NCBI RefSeq assembly: GCF_007565055.1
Contig: NC_044564.1
Coordinates: 74,544,563-74,608,562 of the forward strand
Length of the DNA stretch: 64,000 nt
Direction of reading: 5' to 3'
DNA from: Rhinopithecus roxellana
Taxonomy: Eukaryota > Chordata > Mammalia > Primates > Cercopithecidae
The notes below the pieces were generated by a model that was given only the letters and a program-made list of their open reading frames with translations, was not told the origin of the DNA and searched no databases. Below, in pieces: positions 39,079 through 51,103 of the stretch. Made by a program: the position numbers and the translations under genes. Each line of letters begins with the position of its first letter. Positions within the stretch are counted from its first letter, which is position 1.

Positions 39079-40466
39079 AACACCGAAGCACCTAAATAAA
39101 TAAAGCAAATACTAATAGAACTGAAGGGAGAAATAGGTAACAACATAAGAATAGTAAGTAACTTCCATACTCCACTTTCCAACAATAGAAAAATCATCTA
39201 GACAGAAAATAAATGAGGAAATACTGGATTTGAATAACATTATAGATCAAATGGACCTAGAATACAGGTACAGAATATTCCATCCAAAAGCAGATAGATT
39301 ATATGTTGGACCATAAAACTAGTCTAACAAATTTAAGAAAATTGAAATCATATCAAGTATATTTTTCAACCACAAAGGAATGAAATTAGAAATCAATAGC
39401 AGGATGAAAATTGGAAAATTTACAAATACGTAGAAATTAAAAAGTATACCCTTTAGCAACCAATTGAATAAAGACTTGAAAGGCAATAGAAATTATTGAA
39501 CAGTTTTCTTTCTAAAGATGGTAAACAAAATTGACAAACCTTTATATAGACTAACCAAGAAAAAAAAGAGAACACTCAGATAAATAAAAATGTAAAATGA
39601 AAGAAGCATTTAAAACGGATACCACAGAAATAATCATAAAACTAAAAGCAATCATATACAAACAAATTGGATAAACTAAAACAAATTTCTAGAAGCATAC
39701 TACTTACCAATAATAAATAATGAAAAAAATAGAAAACATGAATAGAGTAATAATTAGTAAGTATATCAATAATCAAAAACTTTTCAATAAAGAAAAGCCC
39801 AGGACAAGATGGTGTCACTGGTGAATTCTGCCAAGCATTAAAGGAGAATTAATGCCAATCTTTCTCAAATTTTTCCAAAAAGTTGAAGAGGACAGAGTAC
39901 TTCCAAAATGATTTTATGAGGCTAGAATTACTCTTATGCTAAAAGCAGATTAGGACACTAGAAGAAAAGAAAACTATAGGCCAATATTCCCAATGAATAC
40001 AGATGCAAAAATTCTCCAACAAAATAATATCAAACTAAATTCATCAGAACATTAAAAGGATCATACATGGAGTATGACCTTTAAAATTAAGCAAAATAAA
40101 TCACACATAGAATTACAGAGAGTATTTTTCCATGAACAAAATAGTATGCGAAGTCAAACACATATGCCTTAAGCTCTACAGCTATCTCCAAGTTCTTCTT
40201 TCCTCCAGGTCTCTGTATCATGAGATTTTTACAAAATTTACAAATAAAGTCAATATCTCTAGACAACAAAATGAGGAATTTGGGAGTAAACAAACCAGAT
40301 GGGATTTAAATGGGCCTCATCTCATAAAGTCAGAATGCACTTCTTTCTGAAAGTTTTCCACAACATAAACAATTGTTAAGCAAACCAGGGAAGAAATAAC
40401 TGCAAGTAGACAGAGAATGTAAAATGGTAGACAAGTCCATATCTTCTTAAATGAGATTGTTTAGGA

Positions 40467-40650
40467 GAGAATCTGAGTTCTATCATTGAATAACTGAAAT
40501 TTTGAACAAGTTTAACTCCCTGAGTCTCTATTTTTTCTAAAATGAGAAACCATCTAAGATTATGTTCAGAATTAAATAAGTTTATGTACATGAATCTGTT
40601 AGAACACTATCTGACTGGAATAAGCATTATATAATGTTTGCTGGTGGTGG
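40467..40650 (+). mobile_element. MIR SINE
   Basis: The ordered blocks 'aactccctgagtctctatttt', 'aaaatgagaaaccatc', 'gttcagaattaaataagttta' and 'ctggaataagcattatataatgtttg' trace most of the MIR 3' two-thirds. The preceding 40081-40466 holds nothing I can assign. Confidence 0.8.
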
Positions 40651-41384
40651 TAGAAGTGGCAGTAGTCGTATTTGTTGTTATAGTAGTAATATATTGAGTA
40701 TGGGGATTAGAGTTAGCCATCCATACACAGACTCAAAGCGTTGCTCTTCTGTACACTAGTGTGAACTCCTCAGAACATTATATATCCATTTTGAATTTTA
40801 TTTTTTAATAACAATAATCATGTCTATTAATACTTTGAAATGATTAAATAGAAAATATATAATAAATGCTTGGCATATAGAAACTTATGAATACTGTTTA
40901 CCATAATCACATTATTATTATTAATCAACAAAAACTTGATGCCTCCATTAAAAGATATAATTTCCATTGAAAAGATTAGAGATTACAGAATTAAATCAGG
41001 ATGTTGCAAAGAATCACAAAATAATTTAATGTACTCTTCTTTAAGAATGGAAACTGTATTGGTAGAATATTTTTCTACTATCATGTTGAGAAAAACAAAT
41101 TCAATTTTGGCTAATGAACTTGAAAAGTAAAATATACATTATATGACATATTATCTTCAAAAATTTTAAAATATTTCTTAATTCTGTTCAAAAAACAGAA
41201 ACCCATGGACTTGACTGTCTATTAAAATTGTTGTGCTGCAGAGAACTTATGTTACTGAAAGAATTCAACCTCAGTAGCTGACTTTATCTCTAATTCACAA
41301 GAAATTTTATTAGGATCATGCCACAATGTAAAGAGGTTTGTACTGTAATTAGTACCCCTGAGCTTTAGTATTATTTTGTTTATT

Positions 41385-41475
41385 GTTTTTTATCGCTGAT
41401 CTAAACTTGAGCAATTTAACTCTTTTAAACTCCAGTTTCCTAGTCTAAAATAACAGTACCTATGCGATAAGCTGG
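41385..41475 (+). mobile_element. MIR fragment
   Basis: The core 'ttgagcaatttaactctttt' followed by 'cagtttcctagtctaaaataacagtacc' matches MIR. Confidence 0.65.
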
Positions 41476-41688
41476 CATGGAAAAGAATAGTATAATGACG
41501 TAAGAAAAAATGACAGAAGAAAACTATTATGGTCGTTATTCAGAATATATGCATTTATGTATGCATCCATTCACTCATCCATTCAACCCACACTTTAAGT
41601 CCTTGTTTACAATAAATTTGGAATCGCTTATAGAAATCAAAACTAAAAATAGTATATTAAATTGTGGGAACAGAAATGTAGATCAGCT

Positions 41689-42182
41689 ATAAAGACACAT
41701 GCACACATATGTTTATTGCAGCACTATTCACAATAGCAAAGACTTGGAATCAACCCACATGTCCATCAGTGACAGACTGGATTAAGAAAATGTGGCACAT
41801 ATACACCATGGAATACTATGCGGCCATAAAAAAGGATGAGGTTGCGTCCTTTGTAGGGACATGGATGCAGCTGGAAACCATCATTCTTAGCAAACTATCA
41901 CAAGAACAGAAAACCAAACACCGCATGTTCTCACTCATAGGTGGGAATTGAACAATGAGAACACTTGGACACAGGAAGGGGAATATCACACACCGGGGCC
42001 TGTTGTGGGGAGAGCGGGGGAGGGATTGCATTGGGAATTATACCTGATGTAAATGACGAGTTGATGGGTGCTGACAAGTTGATGAGTGCAGCACACCAAC
42101 ATGGCACAAGTATACATATGTAACAAACCTGCACGTTATGCACATGTACCCTAGAACTTAAAGTATAATAAAAAAAAAAAAA
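41689..42182 (+). mobile_element. L1PA, 5'-truncated 3' end
   Basis: About 490 bp of sense L1 holds the last about 80 ORF2 codons, closing with the usual GGN terminus at about 41951, then the 3'UTR and an A13-type tail. The 3'UTR closely resembles that of the 2.3-8.5 kb element. A diverged duplication is plausible (agaaatgtag near 41673 and agaaatatag near 42182) but not exact. Confidence 0.93.
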
Positions 42183-43002
42183 GAAATATAGTTTGAGTTG
42201 GGGAGAGATGAACAATACACAACTGAAGAAGTCTTAAGAGCTTATATAAATCGTGTAGCTGAGTCATATATTTTACTCTGTTTCCTGAAAGTTCAAGTAA
42301 AAAAGGGAAGCATATTTAGCTACATGGTTCTAATTAGTCATTCCAAACAACTACATTATTTTCTTTTCTTGCGGTTAGCTCTAAAATCATTTTATTTTTT
42401 TACAGAGCCCATCAAAAAAGGGGGAGGCACTTAGCTACATAGGAGATGATGAGCAATGAGTAATCACCTGACAGGATACAGCAGGAAAACATTTTGTGGT
42501 AACTCTCCCAGAAATCTACCATCTCACTGAAATGCAAACTATTGAATGAAGTTATACAAGGCTCCAAAACTAGATGGTCCAGCATTTTCCTTTTCACTGA
42601 TATAGCTTGATCCAACAACTCATAGATTATCTAGAGAGATAGATGACCTACATGTTTTTAATATAACTCCCCACAACTGTCACCTTTCCAGTGAGGCTTT
42701 TGGTAATAGTTGGACTACAGACACTTTGAAGTATATTACCTGAGATGGGCATTAATGCCTAGAGTACAAAAAGTCTGATTTGTTGTGTTTGGCCAAATTC
42801 AGATGCTTTAGAGTTTAGAAAATGCTACAAGATTCCTAATGTGATTACATATACCATAAAATAAGTGGCTTAAAAACAAGGGATAATTGTATAACCTACA
42901 AACAAAATAAGCATCAAATTTATCCATGCCTTGGAAGCGTCATCTACTATGAAACCGGAGTTCTTAGAATACAGTTGATTACTTGAGAGACTGAGTGAAA
43001 AT

Positions 43003-43049
<47 letters not shown>

Positions 43050-43239
43050 CCAACAAATCACTCAACAAAGGGATGTATTACTTCTTAAATAATAAGTATT
43101 ACTTTCCTCTTGATTCCTGTGCCTTCCTTACCTTGCCATGATCAAATACTGCTTCTTGCCCTACTGTCGAAAATAAAAGAGAACATCTGGTGATATAGAG
43201 AAAAAATATACTGAAGAAGAAAAAATGGGAAAGGCAAGT
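42183..43239. other. Unassigned sequence with (AC)21 microsatellite
   Basis: No gene or named repeat is recognised. An uninterrupted AC array of 21 units lies at 43006-43047. Confidence 0.6.
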
Positions 43240-43345
43240 TAGATTTCTGCATCTCCTATAAGTATCTGTATGACTTTGGATAAGCCAATTACTTACATTT
43301 TACTTTCTTCATAAAAAATTAAGACTTTGGATTATATCGTACCCC
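43240..43345 (+). mobile_element. MIR fragment
   Basis: The segments 'tatgactttggataagccaattactta' and 'actttcttcataaaaaatt' follow the MIR core. The frame just downstream (43408-43623) shows no homology I know, and I do not call it. Confidence 0.55.
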
Positions 43346-44019
43346 AATTTTTTTCTAGATTTAACATTCCATGAGTTACTAATCTTATGAAGAGTTAACA
43401 AAGATTCATGAGTAAGGCTGAGGACAAAAGGAGAAAATTAGATGAAGATATATTTAGAAGGCATGATTTGAAAACAGCATTTAAAAGACTTACTAAAAAT
43501 CTTAGCAAAGAAGCCAGTTTGAGTTTTAAAAACATATTGTATGAATGCAATAATGAAATTATGAGTAAACATATCAAAATCATATCCAAGAATTATGATA
43601 TTTATAACCTAATTTATATTTAATGTCAGTTTAAGACAGCTATTTCAATTGTTTTGAATGTAGTATTTGATGAAGTCAAGGCTGAGTTCAGTCTAAACAA
43701 GATCCAGTTAGTTAGTTCCAAAACTAGTAAGTAGATACTCTTGATTTAAGGACAGCCACTGTGGAAGCCACAGCAGGTACTGGACAAAGTGTGAAGAAAC
43801 CAAGGCAAGTTATTTCAAGTCAAATCAAGTCAATCTGTGACTATGAATGCCTTCATACTAGTGATATTACTGCCCGTATATTAAGGAATATTTAAGGTAT
43901 AATTAATACATTATCAACATAGAAAAGACTATGATAGTTTGCAAAGAAGTAATTTCATATGGCATATTTGGGCAAAACATACTTTGTGGCAGATTGCAAA
44001 AAAAAAAAAAAAAACCACA

Positions 44020-44350
44020 AATTCTTCCCATTTTTAATGCATCCCCTTTGCAATGTGACTTAGTTGCTCTTCCTATAAAGCTGTGGCATCTTTCCCTCTA
44101 CCTTTCTATCTAGGCTTGATTATCTGATTTAGTTTTGCACATTAGCAAATCTGAAATTAGAGACTTAAAAAGGACTTGTGCATCGAGGCTTGTTCCCTGT
44201 TGTTGTTTTGGGACCCCAGAGCCAGAAGATGAAGAACCAAGGCTGGCGTGGTGGTGCTGAAGACATGTGCCTGGTTTCGCTCATTGCCCCAGGCAACCAC
44301 AACTCATATCAGTGAAGTCCTTCAGAGCAGGACCAGGGAGCACCCAGACA
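44020..44350 (+). mobile_element. MLT1-like LTR fragment
   Basis: The segments 'caatgtgacttagttgct', 'aaaaggacttgtgcatcgaggcttg' and 'tgggaccccagagcc' match the body of an MLT1-class LTR as I remember it. The edges are unclear. Confidence 0.5.
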
Positions 44351-44652
44351 ATCAAGAATAAAGAATAGAGGAATCAAGGACAAGCACTTAATATGGCACA
44401 CGCTAGATGAGCAGATAATTTGATAATTGTAAAAACAAACATGCTCTATTAAAATGTGTATTAATCATCTTAACTCAATTATTATTTCATTAGGGGCATA
44501 TCTTTTATCAAAGAAAAAGTTATAGAAACTAAGTAACTAGCAACTTAATGTTTTATTGTAATTTTGGCCACTTAGGCAAGTCACTTAATATTCAAGGCCT
44601 CAAATGCTAACTTATCTCCTGGCCACAAATCTTGACCTTGAAATCATAATCT

Positions 44653-45777
44653 GCTTTTTTCTTGTAAATTTGTTTGAGTTCTTTGTAGGTTCTGGATATT
44701 AGCCCTTTGTCAGATGAGTAGATTGCAAAAATTTCCTCCCATTCTGTAGGTTGCCTGTTCACTCTGATGGTAGTTTCCTTTGCTGTGCAGAAGCTCTTTA
44801 GTTTAATTAGATCCCATTCGTCAATTTTGGCTTTCGTTGCCATTGCTTTTGGTGTTTTAGACATGAAGTCCTTGCCCATGCCTATGTCCTGCATGGTATT
44901 ACCTAGATTTTCTTCCAGGGTTTTTATGGTATTAGGAATCAAAAATGGGCAAAGGAGATGAATAGACATTTCTCAAAAGAAGACATGAATACAGCCAACA
45001 GACACATGAAAAAATGCTCATCATCACTGGCCATCAGAGAAATGCAAATCAAAACTACAATGAGATACCATCTCACACCAGTTAGAATGGCAATCATTAA
45101 AAAGTCAGGAAACAACAGGTGCTGGAGAGGATGTGGAGAAACAGGAACACTTTTACACTGTTGGTGGGATTGTAAACTAATTCAACCATTATGGGAAACA
45201 GTATGGCGATTCCTCAAGGATCTAGAACTAAAAGTACCATATGACCCAGCCATCCCACTACTGGGTATATACCCAAAGGATTATAAATCATTCTGCTATA
45301 AAGACACATGCACACGTATGTTCATTGTGGCACTATTCACAATAGCAAAGACTTGGAATCAACCCAAATGTCCATCAGTGACAGACTGGATTAAGAAAAT
45401 GTGGCACATATACACCATGGAATACTATGCAGCCATAAAAAAGGATGAGTTTGTGTCCTTTGTAGGGACATGGATGCAGCTGGAAACCATCATTCTTAGC
45501 AAACTATCACAAGAACAGAAAACCAAACACCGCATGTTCTCACTCATAGGTGGGAACTGAACAATGAGACCACTTGGACTCGGGAAGGGGAACATCACAC
45601 ACTGGGGCCTATCATGGGGAGGGGGGAGGGATTGCACTGGGAGTTATACCTGATGTAAATGACGAGTTGATGGGTGCTGACGAGTTGATGGGTGCAGCAC
45701 ACCAACATGGCACAAGTATACATATGTAACAAACCTGCACGTTATGCACATGTACCCTAGAACTTAAAGTATAATAT
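44653..45777 (+). mobile_element. Second 5'-inverted (twin-primed) L1PA, lacking a poly(A) tail
   Basis: Bases 44653-44936 are antisense L1 ORF2 and 44938-45777 are sense ORF2 end plus 3'UTR. On the L1 map the two inner breakpoints are only about 10 nt apart, which is diagnostic of twin priming. The ORF2 C-terminal frame is open from 44958 to its GGN stop at 45560. The element stops at 'aaagtataatata' without an A-run, and I cannot find a matching duplication in the flanks. The subfamily looks the same as the copies at 2.3 and 41.7 kb. Confidence 0.93.
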
Positions 45778-46149
45778 ACCAGAAAGATCCACTTACAATT
45801 AAATCTGATCATGATCATCCTCAAGTTAAAAAACAAGTCTGGTTTCTTATTGTTGACAATATAGGTATGAATTTTTGATTTTAGCCTTAACAAGCTTTGA
45901 TTAGGTAAAATATTAATTGTCAGTATGAATGAAAACCAACAAGTAGAAACTGAGCTGCTCTATTTGAATAAGAGGTGGGGCTAGAAAAGCAACTCACTGT
46001 TTTGTTGATATCTCTGGAGAGGTTACAAAAGGCATGATTTGAAAAAAAAAGGGGGGCAAGAAATTAAATTTCAAGATCTTTAACATGCCAGTAGGTTTTA
46101 AGCTCCTCTACAGCCTCATCTCTAGCAATGTTTTGTCTTGCATTTTACA

Positions 46150-46420
46150 TTTCAGTAATGCCAAGCTACTCGTAGCTCCTGAAAGGTAGCACGTCCTCCA
46201 TTTCTCTGCCTTTGCTCTATTGATTCATCCAGTTGAATAATCTTTCTCTTTCTTAGAGTACTTGCTATTTGTATTTTAAGATCAACTTTAGGTGTATTCT
46301 CCTAAGAATCTTTCCCTAACTCTAGGTGGCTTACATGAATCCCTATAAATCTGAGCCAGACCTATGCTTTCAAGTTACCTTTATACATATATAGCCTTAA
46401 GAGCAGAGGTGTGTGCTACC
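46150..46420 (+). mobile_element. L2 LINE, 3'UTR fragment
   Basis: The segments 'ctctgcctttgctctattg', 'atctttctctttcttagag', 'ttaagatcaactttaggtg' and 'aagaatctttccctaactc' follow the L2 ORF2-to-3'UTR junction region in sense orientation. The flanking 45778-46149 and 46421-47170 are unassigned. Confidence 0.7.
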
Positions 46421-47170
46421 TATTCCTAGTCTGTGGCACATTTTACAAATGTCTGAGACTACAACTCTGAGTTAGAGCAAGGCAAGTATTTTAAGTCAAT
46501 AAAGTGACCTGAGAAGTTTGGGGGAATACAAATTTTATCACAAAATATCTACTGTCCCTGCTTTTGCCAACCTATCACTTTTTAAAGTGCATCTATTCTT
46601 AGAGATTTATTCTTTTAATAATCAAATTTATTGGTCTATAAGGGTCCATTGTGCCACTGAAAGGAGGAATAATTTAAATATTCCTTGATATTTTGTTTTC
46701 ATTTACCAGATCTTTTTGAAAATATTAAAATAAAGCTGGGATGACTTAAATAGATGGGAGACAGAATTAAAGGGTTGTGAGGAGAAAAGTACATATTCCA
46801 AAGATGAACAAATATTATTTGATATTAACTTTCATTTAGAAATAGAAAAATCTACTAGTTATGCCATATATATCAGAATGACTATAAAATGGTTAAATAG
46901 TTGGATTTGGCATACCTGCAAGCACAGTGACTCAAATTTATGTTACACAGACAATATCATGGTAACTATGTGTCAGCCTGTGGGATGGAGAAGGGAATTT
47001 ATTTTCAGAATGAAATTTAGAATTTATGATTCTTACAACAGGGAGAATTATTATAAAATCCCCCCATGTGTGACCAAAAACATTGAATGTATGTTCAAGG
47101 GCACCAAATGTAGGATGTATGTTCAGAGTATGCTCAAATATTTTTCAGTTATATAAGAGAAGGAGCCGAC

Positions 47171-47252
47171 TTTCTTTCTTTCCTTCCTTCCTTCCTCCCT
47201 CCCTCCCTCCCTCCCTCCCTCCCTTCCTTCCTTCTTTCTTTCTTTCTTTTTC
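47171..47252. repeat. (TTTC)n/(CCTT)n/(CCCT)n pyrimidine tract
   Basis: An 82-bp compound pyrimidine tract directly abuts the 3' end of the following antisense Alu. It is the expanded and mutated Alu A-tail (GAAA/GGAA/GGGA on the Alu strand). Confidence 0.93.
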
Positions 47253-47531
47253 TAGACAGCCTGACTCTGTTGTCCAGGCTGGAGTGCAGTGGCACGATCT
47301 CAACTCACTACAATTCTCTACTTCCTGGGTTCAAGCAGTTCTTGTGCCTCAGCCTCCAGTAGCTGGGATTACGGGTACACACCACCACCCCTGGCTAATT
47401 TTTGTGTTTTTAGTAGAGATGGGGTTTCATCATGTTGGCCAAGCTGCTCTCCAACTCCTGACCTCTAGTGATCCACCTGCCTCGGCCTCCCAAAGTGCTG
47501 GGATTACAGACGTGAGCCATGGCGCCTGGCC
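47250..47531 (-). mobile_element. AluS-class element
   Basis: An antisense dimeric Alu, near full length. The flanks 'agccgacttt' (about 47164) and 'agctgacatt' (about 47534) look like a target-site duplication with two differences. Confidence 0.92.
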
Positions 47532-47965
47532 AAAGCTGACATTTTCAAAGTACATTTTGAAAAAAGTAAACTTCACTGGTAAATTAATTTCCTGTTAAAT
47601 GAAGACTTGGAATTATTGCAGAATATAATTTTAAGTAGAAACAAGAACCTTGATTGACATACTGAACTAATTCTCCAACTGCAAACTGCTTTGATACTGG
47701 AGTATACTGAAACAAAATGAAGAGATACCACAGAATTTGGATAATACAATTGTAATATAAATCTGGAATATAGTGAAACAAAATCAGTTCTCCTAGCTAC
47801 ATTTACCAAAGGGTTTTTACCAATTTCTTGGAAAGAAAAGTAGGAAATTTAAATTTTACTGCATTACATAGCATATATATATGGAGTAATGCAAGAAAAT
47901 ATATATGAGTACATACACATGTGTGTGTGTGTATATATACATTTTTTGTTTATATATACATACAG

Positions 47966-48002
<37 letters not shown>
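47966..48002. repeat. (TA)n microsatellite
   Basis: About 18 TA units within a longer AT/GT-rich stretch (47874-48008), adjacent to the 3' end of the next Alu. Confidence 0.95.
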
Positions 48003-48006
<4 letters not shown>

Positions 48007-48009
48007 CAG

Positions 48010-48301
48010 TTTTTGTTTTGTTTTGAGACGGCTCTCTGTCACCCAGGCTGGAGTGCTGTGGCACGATCTTGGATCACTGCAACCACTGCCTCCCAGGCTC
48101 AAGGATTGTCCCACCTCAGCCTCCCAAGTGGCTGAGACAACAGGCACGTGCCACCACACCTGGCTAATATTTTTGTATTTTTGGTAGAGATGAGGTTTCG
48201 CCATGTTGGTCAGGCTGGTCTTGAACTCTGGTCTCAAGCAATCCTCCCACCTTGGCCTCCCAAAGTGCTGAGATTACAGGCGTCAGCAACTGCATCTGGC
48301 C
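48010..48301 (-). mobile_element. AluJ-class element
   Basis: An antisense dimeric Alu with a (ttttg)n-type tail at its left. More diverged than the 47.25 kb copy. Confidence 0.9.
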
Positions 48302-48441
48302 ATCTTGTATTTATAGATTTCTATTAATTGAACGTTGACCAGTGTGCAGTTGTCATTCAATATTTCTCATCCAGTGATTCTCTATCAATTCCTTTGTTGT
48401 TTCTATAATGTCCTAAATTGAGGAAGCTTTTTTATATAGAG

Positions 48442-48593
48442 CAGTGGTTCTCTGGTGGCATGTTGAGGAGGGTTTAAAAATTACCAATGCCCATGCCAGA
48501 ACTCCGATTTAATTCGTCTAGGGTGGGGCTGTCCAGCTAATCTATTTTTGTAAATGCTCCCAGTGACTGTAATGTGTATACCTGGTTCCACTG
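48442..48593 (+). mobile_element. MER5A-type hAT MITE
   Basis: It starts cagtggttctct, has 'cgtctagggtggggctg' in the middle and ends 'cctggttccactg', with MER5 terminal inverted repeats at both ends. Confidence 0.75.
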
Positions 48594-49721
48594 TTACAAA
48601 GGGATTCTTGGACAAGGAAGCCTTAATATGAGTCTTAGAGTAAACAGAACACAAAAAATGATAGCATTAGGCCTTAAATGGTCTTATTTTTATCTATATG
48701 CTTTTTAAGTTTCAATTATGTTTGATAACCTCCAAACATTAAATCTTTGGTTATGTATAGAATACCTTAGATTCAATTAGCTATGTTTCTTCAACAGCAG
48801 AGATAGTACATGAGCCAGGATGAGACAAAGAAAATTTGTCATTAAAGAGTTCAGTATTTGTAGGGAAAAACAACAGAGCTAAATTATATTAGTGGAGAGG
48901 TAACAATAAAGATTTTCAAGGAATCAGTTCTCACTTGAATAACAAGAGAGGCAGGATATTGGAATGGAGGGTTAAAATATATGGAAGAATCTAAGTAATA
49001 TAACAATGATAAGAAAACAAGACAATTAATAAATATCAGAACAAATTCAACCTTAAGCACAAACATACTTACAATTCACTGTAATGCAGAGTTAGGTGTA
49101 GCTTAATGTCTGATTTAATGCCACAGATGTACATCTAAGGCTCACAGAAGACACAGATGATTCTCCTTGAAAAACACACAGGACTTTCTCATACCTCTTT
49201 AAAAATTAACATTCAGACTGTAGATCTAAAAGAATCTATGTGTTAGAACATGTTAGATATTCATGTTTATTTAAACTTAAAGACTTCCACATGGTGGCAG
49301 TAAGTAGCTGTTATATTCAAGGGAAAGAACTGGCAACTGCTCTGTATCTCCATGCATTGAAAATCTCTGCTATAATGTGCTAGGGAAGTCAGAATCATTG
49401 TGAAAAACTCATCTTTAAGTTGCCCTCTGAGACCCATGTATTGGAACACACATGTTACAACTCCGATGATACGGCAAGACCAAGAACATCTGGCATCCAC
49501 ACTGAGGAAAGACATCAAGACTCGTGGGCTTTCTGGCTCTGCCTACCTTTCCAGTAGTGTTACTTGCCAATTCCATGAATAGCGCAGTACAATAATTACA
49601 GTGCCTTGCCTTAACTCTATGCCTCTCGTTAAGTTTTCTCCAGGTCTGGAACATCATTTATTCCTTTCTTCACATAACTAAATTCTGCTCTTCATTTAGG
49701 AATAAGGAATCTGTTAATATT
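48594..49721. other. Unassigned sequence
   Basis: No gene or recognised repeat. The short frames around 49267-49657 overlap on both strands and have no recognisable homology. Confidence 0.5.
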
Positions 49722-49770
49722 TCTTTCTATTTTGATGGCAAAAACTGCAATTACTTTTGCATCAATCTAA
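49722..49770. mobile_element. MADE1 (mariner-derived MITE), half copy
   Basis: The segment 'atggcaaaaactgcaattac' and its continuation to 'tctaa' reproduce one terminal inverted repeat and the centre of the 80-bp MADE1. TA follows at 49771-49772. The other half is missing or too decayed. MADE1 shares its ends with the Hsmar1 at 56 kb. Confidence 0.85.
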
Positions 49771-49772
49771 TA

Positions 49773-50665
49773 TTTCAGTCAGGTATTCTTCACATGACTG
49801 TCTGCCTGATCATACACTTAGCACTACCCTAATTCTTTTTACCCAGTTTTTAACCATTTTATTCTCTTCTATACTATACTAGATTGACTAAGATCCTTCA
49901 TCTCAGAAATATCTCATCACCCATCACAGTTTTGACTCAAAACTGCCCAATTTACCAGCCTTAATTTACATTTGGTTTTCCCTATCATACATTTTAACAG
50001 CATACAATGATTGCTTTCATTATTACATTTCTAGCAATCATAATTTTATAATTTTTATGTCATCACTTCTTTAACGTCTCTCTACAGACAGAATCTAGCC
50101 TTTGTGATGGTGAACACCATATCTGTTTTATTCTTTGTTCTATTATTAACAAAGTTAATAATACATACTAAACATAAGTTAGCTATATGTCAGACATTTT
50201 CTTTTCTTTTGTAAAATAATTCAATGAATGAATAAATAAGAAAATATGAATTAAGGGATTAATAGGCAATACAAAGTTGAAATGATTATCTGAGAATTCA
50301 ATAAAATAATTATAAACTACTAAAAGTAATTGATAAGGTTTATTTCAGAATCAGATAGACCATTCTTTTCTGCCTCTTACACTTTAATTATCTTTTATTA
50401 AGTACATCCATCACGATTTTCTTGGATCCCTGGGGAATTTATAAGTACCTGAAGATCGTGCCTATTTTTAGTGAAATACAAGTGATCAACAGTGTGTTTA
50501 ATTAGTTTTGCCTGGGCCTGACCCTATCATATCTAAAATTCAGTTCACTGCCTTCAACAAAGGTTACTTAAACATGAAAATAGATAAATTGACAGTCATT
50601 TTATGTAGATATCTACATTCTTATGTTCACTTGGATAAGCAGAATATATATGCTACATTTCTTGA
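49773..50665. other. Unassigned AT-rich sequence
   Basis: No gene or named repeat is recognised. Confidence 0.5.
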
Positions 50666-51103
50666 TGCTATGAATTGCATGTTTGTGTCATCTTCAAAAT
50701 TCAAATTTAAACTTAATTCCCAGTGCAACGTGTTAAGATATGGGGGATTTAGGAGGTGATTCGGTTATGAGGGCTCAACTTTCATGGATGGGATTAGCAC
50801 TCTTATAAACAGGCTTGAGAGAATGAGTTCAGGCCCTCCTGCCCTTCTGCCCCTCTGCCTTCTACCATGTGAGGACACAGCATTTTTCCCTTCTGCCATG
50901 TGAGGACACAGGTAAAAGGCACCTTTTATAAGGCACAAGGCCTCCCAGCTAAAAGGCCTGAAGTAGAGAACAGGGCTTCACCAGAAACTGAATCTGCCAG
51001 AACTGTGACCATGGACTTTCATTCTTCAAAACTCATAGTTTCTGTTGTTTATAAGCTACCCAGTCTCAAGTATTTGGTATGGTTGTACAAATAGACTAAG
51101 ACA
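50666..51103 (+). mobile_element. MST-class MaLR 5' LTR
   Basis: It begins 'tgctatgaattgcatgtttg', carries 'gggattagcactcttataaac' (core promoter region) and 'catgtgaggacacag', and ends 'atagactaagaca'. A 21-bp block is duplicated in tandem within it (50860-50880 and 50891-50911, one difference). It is followed directly by its internal region. Confidence 0.85.

Larger units (their letters stand above)
35031..40080 (+). mobile_element. Old L1M LINE-1 (5'UTR, ORF1, ORF2 part) split by MaLR insertions
   Basis: In sense order this holds a GC-richer 5'UTR (about 35031-36050), a decayed ORF1 (about 36050-37065) and ORF2 from the endonuclease region to mid reverse transcriptase (about 38700-40080). 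In ORF1, the frame at 36489-36674 retains the nucleic-acid-binding stretch ending in RKGTPL. ORF2 is marked by 'ctacaagagactcacctta' near 38842 and 'aactataggccaatattcc' near 39972. The gap between ORF1 and ORF2 is occupied by two LTR elements. The copy has no 3' end, and all frames are broken. Confidence 0.78.

Noticed and set aside
39041..43047. AC arrays considered as CRISPR-like or functional tandem repeats
   Set aside because: They are ordinary dinucleotide microsatellites with no spacer structure, in a eukaryotic genome.
43408..43623. 71-codon Lys-rich frame
   Set aside because: Short, with no homology I know, no Kozak or splice context, and AT-rich composition that yields such frames by chance.
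47083..47598. 171-codon frame with Ser/Pro repeats
   Set aside because: It is a translation of the pyrimidine tract plus an antisense Alu. Alu-derived frames of this kind are common and meaningless without transcript evidence.
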